Source: Arthrobacter sp. ES3-54 (GTDB lineage Bacteria > Actinomycetota > Actinomycetes > Actinomycetales > Micrococcaceae). Taken from it: a stretch of 64,000 nucleotides of DNA. Made by a program: the position numbers and the translations under genes. The notes under the pieces were generated by a model. That model was not told the origin of the DNA. It was given only the letters and a program-made list of their open reading frames with translations, and searched no databases. Shown piece after piece: positions 1 through 8,845 of the stretch (positions are counted from its first letter, which is position 1; every line of letters begins with the position of its first letter). The DNA is taken from positions 62,001-126,000 of the forward strand of contig NZ_JAQFIF010000009.1 of the NCBI RefSeq assembly GCF_029504395.1. The letters are read 5' to 3'.

Positions 1-204
1 GACCCCGGAAAGTTCGTGATTGGTGGCGGACTTTGCGATGCCGGCGAGCTGCTGGTCGCGCCGGCCCGGAAGGCCTTCGCCCGGAACCTCACCGGCCGCG
101 GATTTCGGCCGGCAGCGGAGATCGAACTGGCAGCCCTTGGACCCAACGCCGGACTGATCGGCGCCGCCGACCTCTCCCGGGTGAGCAGCCGCATGCACAC
201 GTAA
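1..204 (+). CDS. ROK family glucokinase, C-terminal end (5' truncated by window)
   Basis: Open from the first base in frame 1 and stopping at TAA 202-204; about 67 residues are visible. The segment begins DPGKFVIGGGLCDAGELL. The IGGG turn followed by the helix that lines the sugar/ATP cleft and the closing LGPNAGLIGAADLSR are typical of the C-terminal end of ROK-family glucokinases (ATP-dependent glucose to glucose-6-phosphate, cytoplasm). The N-terminal DxGxT phosphate loop and the zinc-binding CxCGxxGC motif lie outside the window, so the substrate is inferred. A second, polyphosphate-type glucokinase is present at 43288-44091. No terminator is visible in the 80 bases after the stop. Confidence 0.8.
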   Translation, partial: DPGKFVIGGGLCDAGELLVAPARKAFARNLTGRGFRPAAEIELAALGPNAGLIGAADLSRVSSRMHT

Positions 205-284
205 CAGTGTGATCTTGCCAGCCCTGAAATAACCAGCCCTGAATACCCAGCCGGAGTGGCCCGCGGACTGGATGACCGGGTGGA

Positions 285-1001
285 CTAGATGCGGGCCCCG
301 TCGTCGTGCTCGTCCTTCTCGCCCGGCAGCTTCATGATCAGGAAGACCACCGCGGCCGCGAACGCGGCCACCATGCCAAGGATCGCCACCAGCGGGGCTG
401 ACCGCCAGAACATTGCCGAGAGCACCAGCGCAATCGGGCCGCCCACCGCGCCAATCCAGGCAAGGACGGTCATCGGATCTGCCCCTGCCAGACTCGGCGG
501 CTCCTCCGGGACGAACGCGCCGTCGTCGTCGTCGGTCTCGTAGTCGCGGGGGCCGGGTTCGGTGTCCGGGATCTCGTTGTTGCCCGCAGCCGGCCGCCCC
601 GGGGCGGGGGCGAGCCGCTCCTTGGCGGAGAGCTCGATCGGCGCGGCGCCGGAGAGACCCAGCGGGTCAAAATCGCGGAACGTCCTAGCCCGTGAGGGGC
701 CAGCGCCGGAGCCGACACCGGTGCTGGGGCCAGCGCCGGTGCTGCCGGCGGGGCCGCCAGTTGCCTCGTCCCCGACTGTCCCGACCCCTTCAAGCCTCGC
801 GACAAGATCCAGCCAGACGGCGTCGTCGTCGTCGGACGGTGCGTCCGCGGCGGGCGAGCCCGGCTCATTGGGCTGGGACTCTTGGGGCGGCGTGGCGCCG
901 GAGTGCTCGGCAGCATCAGCATCAGAGCCGGGGGACCGGGCGTCGGCGGGGTCCTGGTCCGGGGTCTCGGGGTCCGGGAGGTCGGGGTCTGGTTTAGTCA
1001 T
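285..1001 (-). CDS. Acidic, proline-rich membrane protein of unknown function
   Basis: 238 residues from ATG 1001, chosen because the eight-base overlap with the upstream hydrolase (stop at 994) is typical of coupled genes; a longer frame to 1082 adds 27 residues of unlikely composition. The first 150 residues are low-complexity, rich in Asp, Pro, Ser and Gly. The C-terminus holds two probable membrane helices (about residues 170-190, AWIGAVGGPIALVLSAMFW, and 195-220) and ends in a charged tail. The layout suggests a cytoplasmic disordered domain on a small membrane anchor. Co-directional with, and translationally coupled to, the two hydrolases upstream. I do not recognise a family. Confidence 0.7.
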   Translation of the reverse strand: MTKPDPDLPDPETPDQDPADARSPGSDADAAEHSGATPPQESQPNEPGSPAADAPSDDDDAVWLDLVARLEGVGTVGDEATGGPAGSTGAGPSTGVGSGAGPSRARTFRDFDPLGLSGAAPIELSAKERLAPAPGRPAAGNNEIPDTEPGPRDYETDDDDGAFVPEEPPSLAGADPMTVLAWIGAVGGPIALVLSAMFWRSAPLVAILGMVAAFAAAVVFLIMKLPGEKDEHDDGARI

Positions 1002-1797
1002 TGGCCGTGTCCTTCCGGCTGGCGCGGGCGGCGCCCGGACTGGCTGCTGATGCAACGGACCGCACAAATTCTGCCGTTCCACGGAAGATCTCGGGCGCGT
1101 CGTTGTCCATGGTAGCCACGTGGTAGCTGTTTTCCAGCCGGATCACCTCGAGCGGGGCGTTGGTCAGCCCGCGGTGCAGGGCCACCATGCTGGATTCGGA
1201 CACCACATGGTCCACTGCGGAACGGTACACCCGGACGGGTGCCGTTACGCGGGGCAGCAGCCGCACGGTGTCCTTGAACATCTTGTTGAGCTCGTGCGCG
1301 GCGGCCACCGGAGTGCGCGGGTAGGCGCCCTCATCCATGTCCGGTTTGAGGATGTCATTGGCGATCGCGGGGGTGCTCTTGAGGACGAACTTCAGGATGC
1401 CGGCCAGCGGGGCGCGGGGATCGTCGATGACCAGGCCCGGGTTGACCACCACAACCCCCGCCACGGGACGGGTGGCTGCAATCCGCAACGCCAGGGCACC
1501 GCCCATGGACAGCCCGGCCATCACCACGATGTCGCATTCTTCCGCAAGCTCCAGGTAGGCCGCGTCCAGGGCCGCATGCCAGTCTTGCCAACGGGTCTTG
1601 GTCAGCTCCTGCCAGCTTGTTCCGTGGCCCGGCAGCAGGGGCAGCCGCACGGCGAACCCGGCAGTGGCCAAGGACGACGCCCAGTCCCGTACACCGTGCG
1701 GGCTGCCCGTGAAGCCGTGGGACACCACCACACCGGTCCGGGGGCCGGTTCCCGTGAACGGGCTGCTGAACGGCGAGTGGTCCGGGAGGATGCTCAT
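994..1797 (-). CDS. Alpha/beta hydrolase (carboxylesterase/monoacylglycerol lipase-like)
   Basis: 267 residues. It has the alpha/beta-hydrolase oxyanion strand and HG turn (VVVSHGFTGSPH, residues 23-34), the nucleophile elbow GLSMGG (Ser97), a plausible acid in SAVDHVV and a catalytic His in NSYHVATMD near the C-terminus. This places it with bacterial Est30/monoacylglycerol lipase-type carboxylesterases that cleave short- to medium-chain acyl esters; the natural substrate is unknown. ATG 1797 overlaps the stop of the upstream paralogue by 4 bases (ATGA), so the two are translationally coupled. No signal peptide; cytoplasmic. Confidence 0.85.
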   Translation of the reverse strand: MSILPDHSPFSSPFTGTGPRTGVVVSHGFTGSPHGVRDWASSLATAGFAVRLPLLPGHGTSWQELTKTRWQDWHAALDAAYLELAEECDIVVMAGLSMGGALALRIAATRPVAGVVVVNPGLVIDDPRAPLAGILKFVLKSTPAIANDILKPDMDEGAYPRTPVAAAHELNKMFKDTVRLLPRVTAPVRVYRSAVDHVVSESSMVALHRGLTNAPLEVIRLENSYHVATMDNDAPEIFRGTAEFVRSVASAASPGAARASRKDTAND

Positions 1798-2609
1798 GGG
1801 GTCTCCGAGGGGGCGGGGGGCGGCATGGTGGACCGTGTGTGGGTGGTGTGGGCGTGCTGAAGGAAGAAGCGGACTGATTCTTCAAAGAGTAGCGGCGCAT
1901 CGGCGTCCAGGGTGGCAACGTGCCCGCTGCGCGGCAGCGGGATCACCGTGAGGTCACGGGATCCGAGCCGCCTGCGCAGCAGCGCCAGGGACGACGGCGG
2001 GACCACGGGATCGGTGCCGGACTTGAAGACCAGGGTCGGAGCCTGGACTGCCGGCAGCTCCCGCAGGGTCACGGAGAACAGCCGGCGCAGTTGGTCGACG
2101 GCGGCCAGCGGCGTCACGGAGTAGTCGCCGTCGTCGGTGGTAATTGCCGTGGAATTCTCCTCCTGAATCGGCGTGGTGGTGCGCTGGAAGTATTTGAGTA
2201 GTCCCACGATCCTGACCCTGCGGTCATAGAAGCTCAGGCCGGGGTTGACTGCGGCCACGCCGGCCACGCTGTGGCGGGCCGCGGTGCGCAGCGCGATGGT
2301 GCCGCCCATGGACAGCCCCGCGACGTAGCAGTCCTTGGTCCGGGCGGCCAGATCCAGGTACGCGGTTTCAAAACTCGCGTACCAGTCCTGCCAGCGCTGC
2401 CGGGCGAGGTCCCGCCAGTGGGTGCCGTGCCCGGGCAGGAGTGGCACTGATACAGCGAAGCCCTGGTCGGCGAGGTGGCGGGCCCACGGCATAACGCTGT
2501 GCGGGCTGCCCGTGAAGCCGTGGCAGATGGCCACGCCGGTCCGGGCATTGGGGCCGTGGCCGGGGTAGCTGAAAGCGGCGGGCGCCGGGGGAGTGCTGCT
2601 TTCAGTCAT
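1794..2609 (-). CDS. Alpha/beta hydrolase, tandem paralogue
   Basis: 271 residues, clearly homologous to the next gene: same AICHGFTGSPH turn, PLLPGHGT loop, RWQDWYASFETAYLDL helix, elbow GLSMGG (Ser100), acid in SGTDPVV and His in SGHVATLD. Predicted carboxylesterase/lysophospholipase-like enzyme. First gene of a three-gene minus-strand unit divergent from the plsC-like acyltransferase at 2723. The 5' side has CACGAT six bases before ATG 2609, a weak match to the leaderless pattern seen elsewhere here. Tandem duplication followed by divergence is the simplest history. A role in lipid turnover beside an acyltransferase is inference. Confidence 0.85.
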   Translation of the reverse strand: MTESSTPPAPAAFSYPGHGPNARTGVAICHGFTGSPHSVMPWARHLADQGFAVSVPLLPGHGTHWRDLARQRWQDWYASFETAYLDLAARTKDCYVAGLSMGGTIALRTAARHSVAGVAAVNPGLSFYDRRVRIVGLLKYFQRTTTPIQEENSTAITTDDGDYSVTPLAAVDQLRRLFSVTLRELPAVQAPTLVFKSGTDPVVPPSSLALLRRRLGSRDLTVIPLPRSGHVATLDADAPLLFEESVRFFLQHAHTTHTRSTMPPPAPSETP

Positions 2610-2722
2610 GAGCCCATCGTGTCACCCTTGGCGGCAAAACTCACTAGAGTAAGGTGTCCATTGAAGTCCTGGCCGGACCCGATTTGGACGGCCGGCCAGA
2701 CGCCTTCCGGAGAGGTCACCGA

Positions 2723-3574
2723 GTGTTTTATTGGTTCATGAAGACGTTTGTCCTGGGACCGGTGGTGAAGCTGCTGTTCCGGCCCTGGGTCAAGGGCCTC
2801 GACAACGTCCCGGCCGAGGGTGCCGCGATCCTGGCCTCGAACCACCTCTCCTTCTCGGATTCGATCTTCATGCCGCTCATGGTGCCGCGGCCGGTCGTCT
2901 TCCTGGCGAAATCCGAATACTTCACCGGGACCGGAATCAAGGGCAGGCTGACCGCGGCCTTCTTCCGGCTCACCAACCAGCTCCCCATGGACAGGTCCGG
3001 GGGAGCCGCGTCCGCACAGTCCCTGAACGCCGGCATGGAGGTGCTCAGGAACGGCTCGCTCATGGGCATCTATCCCGAAGGGACGCGCAGCCCCGACGCC
3101 CGCCTGTACCGTGGCAAGGTGGGCGTCGCCCGCTTGGCGCTGCAGGCCCGTGTTCCGGTCATTCCGGTGGCGATGATCGGAACGGACAAAGTCCAGCCGA
3201 TCGGCAAGCGCGTGCCCAACATCCGTCGCATCGGCATGATCTTTGGCGAACCGCTCGACTTCAGCCGCTACTACGGGATGGAGGATGACCGAATGGTCCA
3301 GCGTTCTGTGACCGACGAGATCATGTATGAACTCATGCGGCTGTCCGGTCAGGAATACGTGGACGAGTACGCCGCCGTCGTGAAGCTCCGACTGGCGGGC
3401 AAAGCGCAGGAAGCGGCACCGGTCAAAGCCTCCGCGGACCCGGACGCGGGGCAGGAACCGGCCGCCGACGGGACACCCAACGAGACACCCGGCACAACCG
3501 ACGAAAACTCTCACAACCCCGGCGCGCCGACGGCGCCCGCGGACGACGGCCCCGAGCTTCCCGGGACCGCCTGA
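2723..3574 (+). CDS. 1-acyl-sn-glycerol-3-phosphate acyltransferase (PlsC-like)
   Basis: 283 residues from GTG 2723. This start has a good ribosome site (GGAGAGG, 2708-2714, 8 bases upstream). The frame stays open to GTG 2654, but the only promoter-like -10 (TAGAGT 2645-2650) would start transcription about 2657, after that codon. The acyltransferase signature is complete: NHLSFSD (His41, Asp46) and PEGTRSPD (Glu119-Arg122). It should acylate lysophosphatidate to phosphatidate at the inner face of the membrane. The last 60 residues are a Pro/Ala/Asp-rich tail. The neighbourhood (acyltransferase, aroG, pknL) matches the M. tuberculosis Rv2182c-Rv2178c-Rv2176 region. Confidence 0.88.
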   Translation: MFYWFMKTFVLGPVVKLLFRPWVKGLDNVPAEGAAILASNHLSFSDSIFMPLMVPRPVVFLAKSEYFTGTGIKGRLTAAFFRLTNQLPMDRSGGAASAQSLNAGMEVLRNGSLMGIYPEGTRSPDARLYRGKVGVARLALQARVPVIPVAMIGTDKVQPIGKRVPNIRRIGMIFGEPLDFSRYYGMEDDRMVQRSVTDEIMYELMRLSGQEYVDEYAAVVKLRLAGKAQEAAPVKASADPDAGQEPAADGTPNETPGTTDENSHNPGAPTAPADDGPELPGTA

Positions 3575-3607
3575 CCGGCGCCACGGTGCCATGTGACGGC
3601 AACGGAG

Positions 3608-3655
3608 CTGTCAATGACAGGCCGGGCCGCCGAACCTCGCTGGGGCAACTATCCT
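3608..3655 (+). promoter_or_regulatory. aroG promoter with operator-like palindrome
   Basis: TATCCT (3650-3655) lies six bases before the GTG start at 3662, so the transcript probably begins at or next to the start codon. A perfect CTGTCA-A-TGACAG palindrome (3608-3620) is centred about 48 bases upstream of that point, a common place for an operator. No -35 match is obvious. The regulator is unknown. Confidence 0.45.
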
Positions 3656-3661
3656 TAGAGG

Positions 3662-5053
3662 GTGACCGAGCTATCTGAGAAACCAGTTTCCCCGCTGACC
3701 AGCACCGCCCAGAGCGGAGCCGCCAACTATCCCGGACTGGACAACTGGCGGGAGATCCCGGCCTCGCAGCAGCCCACATGGTCGGACCCGGCGGTGTTCG
3801 AGGCGTCCGTCAAGGAACTTTCCGTGCTGCCGCCCCTCGTGTTCGCCGGCGAAGTGGACATCCTTCGCGAACGGCTCGCCGCCGCCGCACAGGGCAAGGC
3901 GTTCCTGCTCCAGGGCGGCGACTGCGCCGAGACCTTCGAAGCGGCGACGGCGGACAAGATCAGCGCCCGCGTCCGGACCATCCTGCAGATGGCCGTCGTC
4001 CTGACCTACGGTGCGGCCATGCCCGTCATCAAGATGGGCCGCATGGCTGGCCAGTTCGCCAAGCCCCGCTCCTCCAACGATGAAACGCGCGACGGCGTCA
4101 CCTTGCCGGCCTACCGCGGCGACATCGTCAACGGCTACGATTTCACTCCCGTTTCCCGCGCCCATGACGCCGGCCGGATGCTGAAGGCCTACCACACCTC
4201 CGCCTCGACCCTGAACCTGATCCGTGCCTTCACCCAGGGCGGCTTCGCGGACCTGCGCCTGGTGCACCAGTGGAACAAGGGCTTCACCGAAAACCCGGCC
4301 CACGCCCGCTACGAGTCCCTGGCACGCGACATCGACCGCGCCATCAAGTTCATGTCCTCCTGCGGCGCCGACTTCGAGGCACTCAAGCGCGTGGAGTTCT
4401 ACGCCAGCCACGAGGCCCTGCTGCTGGACTACGAGCGCGCCCTGACCCGCATCGATTCGCGCACCGGGTTGCCCTACGACACCTCGGCGCACTTCCTATG
4501 GATCGGGGAGCGCACCCGCGAGCTGGACCACGCCCACGTTGACTTCCTCTCCCGCGTCCGCAACCCGATCGGCGTGAAGCTCGGCCCGTCGACGAGCGGC
4601 GACGACGCCCTGCGCCTGATCGACAAGCTGGATCCGGACCGGGAGCCCGGCCGGCTCACCTTCATCACCCGTATGGGCGCCAGCAACATCCGCGAGAAGC
4701 TGCCGGCGATCGTCGAACGCGTCACCGCCTCCGGGGCTCAGGTCCTGTGGGTCACCGACCCCATGCACGGCAACACGGTCACCTCGCCCAACGGCTACAA
4801 GACCCGCAATTTCGACGACGTCATCGACGAAGTGCGCGGATTCTTCGAAGTCCACCACGCGCTCGGCACCGTTCCCGGCGGCCTGCACGTGGAAATGACG
4901 GGCGACGACGTCGCCGAATGCCTCGGCGGAGCCGACCCGATCGACCAGGAAGCGTTCCTCGACCGCTACGAGTCGGTCTGTGATCCGCGCTTGAACCACA
5001 TGCAGTCGCTCGAAATGGCGTTCCTGGTGGCCGGTGCCCTCGCCAAGCGCTGA
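3662..5053 (+). CDS. aroG: 3-deoxy-7-phosphoheptulonate synthase, class II
   Basis: 463 residues, the normal length for class II (plant/AroA-II type) DAHP synthases. It condenses phosphoenolpyruvate and erythrose-4-phosphate, the first step of the shikimate pathway. Visible family motifs include LQGGDCAETF (residues about 81-90, containing the metal-binding Cys), KMGRMAGQFAKPRS, PAYRGDIVNG, and HGNTVTSPNGYKTR near the C-terminus. The start is GTG 3662 with no Shine-Dalgarno and TATCCT six bases upstream: a probable leaderless mRNA. Followed by a strong bidirectional terminator shared with convergent pknL. The same aroG-pknL adjacency exists in mycobacteria (Rv2178c-Rv2176). Confidence 0.95.
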   Translation: MTELSEKPVSPLTSTAQSGAANYPGLDNWREIPASQQPTWSDPAVFEASVKELSVLPPLVFAGEVDILRERLAAAAQGKAFLLQGGDCAETFEAATADKISARVRTILQMAVVLTYGAAMPVIKMGRMAGQFAKPRSSNDETRDGVTLPAYRGDIVNGYDFTPVSRAHDAGRMLKAYHTSASTLNLIRAFTQGGFADLRLVHQWNKGFTENPAHARYESLARDIDRAIKFMSSCGADFEALKRVEFYASHEALLLDYERALTRIDSRTGLPYDTSAHFLWIGERTRELDHAHVDFLSRVRNPIGVKLGPSTSGDDALRLIDKLDPDREPGRLTFITRMGASNIREKLPAIVERVTASGAQVLWVTDPMHGNTVTSPNGYKTRNFDDVIDEVRGFFEVHHALGTVPGGLHVEMTGDDVAECLGGADPIDQEAFLDRYESVCDPRLNHMQSLEMAFLVAGALAKR

Positions 5054-5101
5054 CCCGCGGCGCTGACCGGCAAACAAGCTCCTTAATAAGGAAGCTCTGA
5101 C

Positions 5102-5143
5102 AGAAAAGCTCCGCCGGCTGATGCAGCCGGGCGGAGCTTTTCT
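5102..5143. terminator. Bidirectional intrinsic terminator between aroG and pknL
   Basis: A 19-base-pair stem with one bulged C and a 3-base loop (ATG, 5121-5123). The left arm begins AGAAAAGCTCC and the right arm ends GGAGCTTTTCT, giving an A-tract before and a T-tract after. It can therefore terminate the convergent transcripts of aroG (+) and pknL (-). Confidence 0.9.
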
Positions 5144-5187
5144 GCATGGTGGATCGGCCGCGAGCAGCGCCCGGTCAGAGGGTACGG

Positions 5188-7356
5188 TCAGACCACGGTC
5201 AGGGTGACAAGCGAGCCTTCGGGGACGCTCGTGTCCACCGGAAACTGGTCACGGACGGTTCCGAAGAATCCTCCCAGGATCTCATCGACCTGGACCTTGA
5301 AGCCGAGCGCTTCGAGGGCTTCCTTGGCTTCCTTGGCCTGTTTCCCGATGAAGCTGGGTACCTCGACGAGCTTCGGGCCCTTCGAGATGGTCAGGGTGAC
5401 GGTACCGCCCCTGGTCAGGTTGCCGGAGGCCGGGTCCTGCGCCACCACGGCGCCCTTGGGTACATTCTTGTCATTGACCTGCTCCGGGGCGACCACGGCC
5501 TTCAGCCCGGCGCCTTGGAGCGCGTCCACGGCGGCACGCTGCTCCTGGCCGCGGACATCCGGGACCGGGATGGGCTGCGGGCCCTTCGAGACAGTGAGGC
5601 CCACCGGCGTCCCGTGCCGCACCGGGTTGCCGCTGCGCGGCGCCATCGCAAGGACAGTCCCGGCAGGCGCCTTCTCATCGAATGTCTCGGTAATCGGTCC
5701 CAGGGCCATCTTGGCGCCGTTGAGGGCGGCCTTGGCCTCGTCCAGGGTCTTGCCGGTCAGATCCGGCAACGGGAACAGTTGCGGGCCCTTGGAAACAGCC
5801 AGGGACACGGGCTGGAACTTTCGGATGACCTCGCCGGCTTTCGGCTCAGAGCCGACCACCAGGCCTGGTGAGACGTTGTCGTCGAAGACGTCCTTGACGA
5901 TCGACTGGAACCCGGCGGTGCGGAGCAGGTCCTGGGCCTGGGCAACGGTCTTGTTCGCCACCGGGGGAATGGTTCCCGGCGAGCCCGGACCCATGCCGAA
6001 GAACCAGCCGGCGACGGCGGCGAGCAGCGCCGCGACCACGAGCAGGACGATCCACAGCAGCCCGCGGCGTCGCGGGTTCCCCTCGTGCAGGGTCTTGGTG
6101 GGCGTGGCCGCGGCGCGCTGGCGCGCCTTCTCCTCGTCCCGGTCCAGCTTGCGCTGGACGCGCTTGCTGGGGGCAGCCGCGACTTCCACCGGATCGTCGT
6201 CGTACCCGGCGGCGCCGTAGGCCGCCTCGTCCGGAGTGGACAACGGTCCGTAGGCCGGACGCCGCGGGGCGCCGGACATCACGGTGGTCGGGTTGCCGCT
6301 GGTGCGGGAGATCGTCTCGGTGGGCCGGGCGAGGCTGCCGTACATCTCCGTGGGCAGTTCGGTGGGCGGCGGCACGTAGGCCGTTTCCTGTGCGTCCCGC
6401 ACGTCTTGCGCGTCCGACGCCGGGCCGGTACCGCCGGGCGGCCGGCTTGGCGGGGCGGCCACGGCCGGCAGCGGGCTGCGGACGGCCGCCGGCGGCTGGA
6501 GGTCGAGTTCGGCGTCGCTGAGGTTGGTCCTGATGTGCCGGAGTTCGGACAACAGTGCGCTCCCGTCGACGGGCCGTTTGTCCGGGTCCCGGTCCGTGCA
6601 CCACTGGACCAGTTCGTCGATCTCCGTGGCCAGCCCGGGCACCGCCAGGGAGGGAGCCTCCACGGTGGAATTGACGTGCTGGTAGGCCACCTGGATGGGC
6701 ACGTCGCCGTCGAATGGCTGCCGGCCCGTGATCATTTCGTACAGCATGATCCCCACCGAATAAATGTCGCTGCGGGCGTCGGCCTGTTTGCCCAGGACAA
6801 GTTCGGGGGAGATGTAGGCGACAGTCCCGATCAGGGCGCCGGTGCTCGTGGACGAGGAGATAGCGCGGGCCAGGCCGAAGTCACCGAGCTTGATCCGCCC
6901 GTCGTCGGCGATCAGGACGTTTTCCGGCTTGATGTCCCGGTGGATCATTCCGGCGGCGTGCGCGGCGCCGAGCCCTTCGACTACCGGATCGATCAGCGCC
7001 AGGGCCAGCCGCGGTGACAGGGCGCCCTTGTCATTGAGGACGTCGCGCAGCGTGTGGCCCTTGATGAACTCCATGACCAGATAGGCGATCCGGCCGTCTT
7101 CGCCCTGGTCCAGGACGCCCACCACGTGGGGATGGGAAAGCCGCGCGGCAGCCTTGGCTTCGCGCCCCAGCCGGTCGAGGAACTGCGGGTCATCGGCCAG
7201 ATGGGGATGCAGCACTTTCAGCGCGACATCGCGCTCAAGGCGCTGGTCCGTGGCGAGGTACACGGTGGACATCCCGCCGCGGGCAAGCCTGGATTGAACC
7301 TGGTAGCGGTTGTCCACCAGGTTCCCTACGAGAGCGTCCTGCACGTAATCTTGCAC
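5188..7356 (-). CDS. pknL: PASTA-domain serine/threonine protein kinase
   Basis: 722 residues. Kinase domain about 18-280, with the glycine loop LARGGMSTVY, Lys47 in VALK, HRDIKPEN (Asp141) and DFG (Asp159). A Pro/Ala-rich juxtamembrane linker runs about 285-425, one transmembrane helix lies about 430-450, and four extracellular PASTA repeats (about 458-722) should bind muropeptides or lipid II. This is the Stk1/PknB class that senses wall precursors and phosphorylates division and wall enzymes. The symbol follows conserved synteny (aroG, pknL, Rv2175c-like, idsA); mycobacterial PknL lacks most of this PASTA region, so the ectodomain is PknB-like. Start GTG 7356 has TACGAT (7363-7368) six bases upstream and no Shine-Dalgarno: probably leaderless. 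Confidence 0.93.
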   Translation of the reverse strand: MQDYVQDALVGNLVDNRYQVQSRLARGGMSTVYLATDQRLERDVALKVLHPHLADDPQFLDRLGREAKAAARLSHPHVVGVLDQGEDGRIAYLVMEFIKGHTLRDVLNDKGALSPRLALALIDPVVEGLGAAHAAGMIHRDIKPENVLIADDGRIKLGDFGLARAISSSTSTGALIGTVAYISPELVLGKQADARSDIYSVGIMLYEMITGRQPFDGDVPIQVAYQHVNSTVEAPSLAVPGLATEIDELVQWCTDRDPDKRPVDGSALLSELRHIRTNLSDAELDLQPPAAVRSPLPAVAAPPSRPPGGTGPASDAQDVRDAQETAYVPPPTELPTEMYGSLARPTETISRTSGNPTTVMSGAPRRPAYGPLSTPDEAAYGAAGYDDDPVEVAAAPSKRVQRKLDRDEEKARQRAAATPTKTLHEGNPRRRGLLWIVLLVVAALLAAVAGWFFGMGPGSPGTIPPVANKTVAQAQDLLRTAGFQSIVKDVFDDNVSPGLVVGSEPKAGEVIRKFQPVSLAVSKGPQLFPLPDLTGKTLDEAKAALNGAKMALGPITETFDEKAPAGTVLAMAPRSGNPVRHGTPVGLTVSKGPQPIPVPDVRGQEQRAAVDALQGAGLKAVVAPEQVNDKNVPKGAVVAQDPASGNLTRGGTVTLTISKGPKLVEVPSFIGKQAKEAKEALEALGFKVQVDEILGGFFGTVRDQFPVDTSVPEGSLVTLTVV

Positions 7357-7382
7357 CTTACAATCGTAGTCGCTGGACAGAA

Positions 7383-7415
7383 ACGGGCCCGAATCAACAT
7401 GCGATCCGGGCCCGT
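7383..7415 (-). terminator. Hairpin downstream of the LysM transglycosylase gene
   Basis: Perfect 9-bp stem (ACGGGCCCG at 7383-7391 with CGGGCCCGT at 7407-7415) and a 15-base loop, 45 bases after the stop of the minus-strand LysM gene and upstream of pknL. The following T-tract is short (TTT), so termination may be partial. Confidence 0.6.
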
Positions 7416-7459
7416 AGCGTCAAGCTCCGTTGTAAGGGAGCCTGTGCTGGAGTCTGTAT

Positions 7460-8845
7460 TTAGCCGAACAGGCGCCGGTTGGCCTTGATGGCGGCGACGT
7501 ACCCCTTGGTGTCCTCGAACATGCCATTCTGGCTCACCGAGTACTGACCCTGGTAATAGCCGGCGATCGCACTATCCAGATCAGGGCTCGTGCGGACCAG
7601 CTGGCGGATGATCGCGACGCCTGCCGTGGCGTTGTCGTACGGATCCAGGAGGTTCAGCTTGCGGCCCACGAGATCGGAGGCCCACTGGCCGGAGGACGGG
7701 ATGACCTGCATGGTGCCGATCGCATTGGCCGGTGACACGGCACGCTGGTCGAAGCCCGACTCCTGGTAGGCAAAGGCCAAGGCGAGGCTGGCGTCCACGC
7801 CCATGCGCCGTGCCGTGTCCGCCACGATCGACTTCATCTGCGCACGGCTGGGCACCGGAGAGGCGTTGAGCAGGGCCTTGTTCTGGTTGGCCGAGCTGAC
7901 CACGGCGGCCGGGTAGCTGAAGCCGAGGAACGTGCTGGGCACGAGGGGCGTGGTGGCAGCAGGCTTGCTCGAGGCCGGTGCGATCGTCGACGCGCCGGGG
8001 ATGACGAGCTTCTGGCCCGGGTAGATGATGCTCGACATCGTCAGCCGGTTGGCCGACAGGACGTCCGAGAGCCTGACGCCGTTGCGGGCCGCGATGCCGG
8101 AAAGGGTGTCGCCGGCCTTGATGGTGTAGGAGCCCGAGCTGGCCGGCGCGGGCGCCGACGACGCGGGCTTTGTCGCGGCGGGAGCCGGGGTGCTGGAACC
8201 GCCGCCGACCTTAACCTTCTGGCCGGGATAGATCACGGAGCTCATGCCGAGCCCGTTCCACTTGAAGACCTCGGAAAGCCCAACGCCGTGGCGCGCGGCG
8301 ATTCCGCCCAGCGTGTCGCCTGCTTTCACAACGTAGACGCGCCCAGCGCCTGAGGCTGAAGTAACGGAGGCTGACGTTGACTTGGCCGGGGCGGCCGGTT
8401 TGGCTGCCGGGGCCGCCGTCGAGCCCGTGAGCTTGATCTTCTGCCCAGGGTAGATGATGGTGTTCGCCTGCAGGTTATTCAGCTTCAGCACGGCGAAAGT
8501 GTCAAGGCCATAGCGGCCGGCCACGGCACTGATGGTGTCGCCGCGGGCGATCGTGTAGACGGCGGGAACCGCGGACTGCGCGGGCCGCATGGCGCTTGGC
8601 AGCGATGCCGGGACAGAGGCGGCGGGGATCAGTGCCGCCTTGAGGGACGTCGCCGCGTCCGCCTTTGCCTGTGCCCGCATGGCGGCCGCGAGGGTTGCCG
8701 GTACCGAACGCACACGTGATTCGGCAGCGGCAGGCTGGGCAATCGCCAGGGAGGAAAGCATGACGGCAGGAAGCGCCGCCGTTGTGGCCGCAATTAGCGG
8801 CAGGCTGCGCCCCGGACGGAGCTGTGGCGAACGTGAGGTTGTCAT
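7460..8845 (-). CDS. LysM-repeat lytic transglycosylase (secreted)
   Basis: 461 residues. N-terminal signal peptide with hydrophobic core LIAATTAALPAVMLSSLAIA and probable AXA cleavage near residue 40. Three LysM repeats (about 95-140, 170-215 and 235-280; each begins YTIARGDT, YVVKAGDT or YTIKAGDT and ends IIYPGQK or VIYPGQK) joined by Ala/Pro/Ser linkers. A C-terminal SLT-type lysozyme fold (about 335-461) carries YQESGFDQRAVSPANAIGTMQV, with Glu of QESGF the likely catalytic acid. It should bind and cleave peptidoglycan outside the cell. Ribosome site AGAGGA precedes ATG. The upstream region carries nine-base-phased repeats resembling MtrA sites. Adjacent pknL may respond to the muropeptides it releases (inference). 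Confidence 0.92.
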   Translation of the reverse strand: MTTSRSPQLRPGRSLPLIAATTAALPAVMLSSLAIAQPAAAESRVRSVPATLAAAMRAQAKADAATSLKAALIPAASVPASLPSAMRPAQSAVPAVYTIARGDTISAVAGRYGLDTFAVLKLNNLQANTIIYPGQKIKLTGSTAAPAAKPAAPAKSTSASVTSASGAGRVYVVKAGDTLGGIAARHGVGLSEVFKWNGLGMSSVIYPGQKVKVGGGSSTPAPAATKPASSAPAPASSGSYTIKAGDTLSGIAARNGVRLSDVLSANRLTMSSIIYPGQKLVIPGASTIAPASSKPAATTPLVPSTFLGFSYPAAVVSSANQNKALLNASPVPSRAQMKSIVADTARRMGVDASLALAFAYQESGFDQRAVSPANAIGTMQVIPSSGQWASDLVGRKLNLLDPYDNATAGVAIIRQLVRTSPDLDSAIAGYYQGQYSVSQNGMFEDTKGYVAAIKANRRLFG

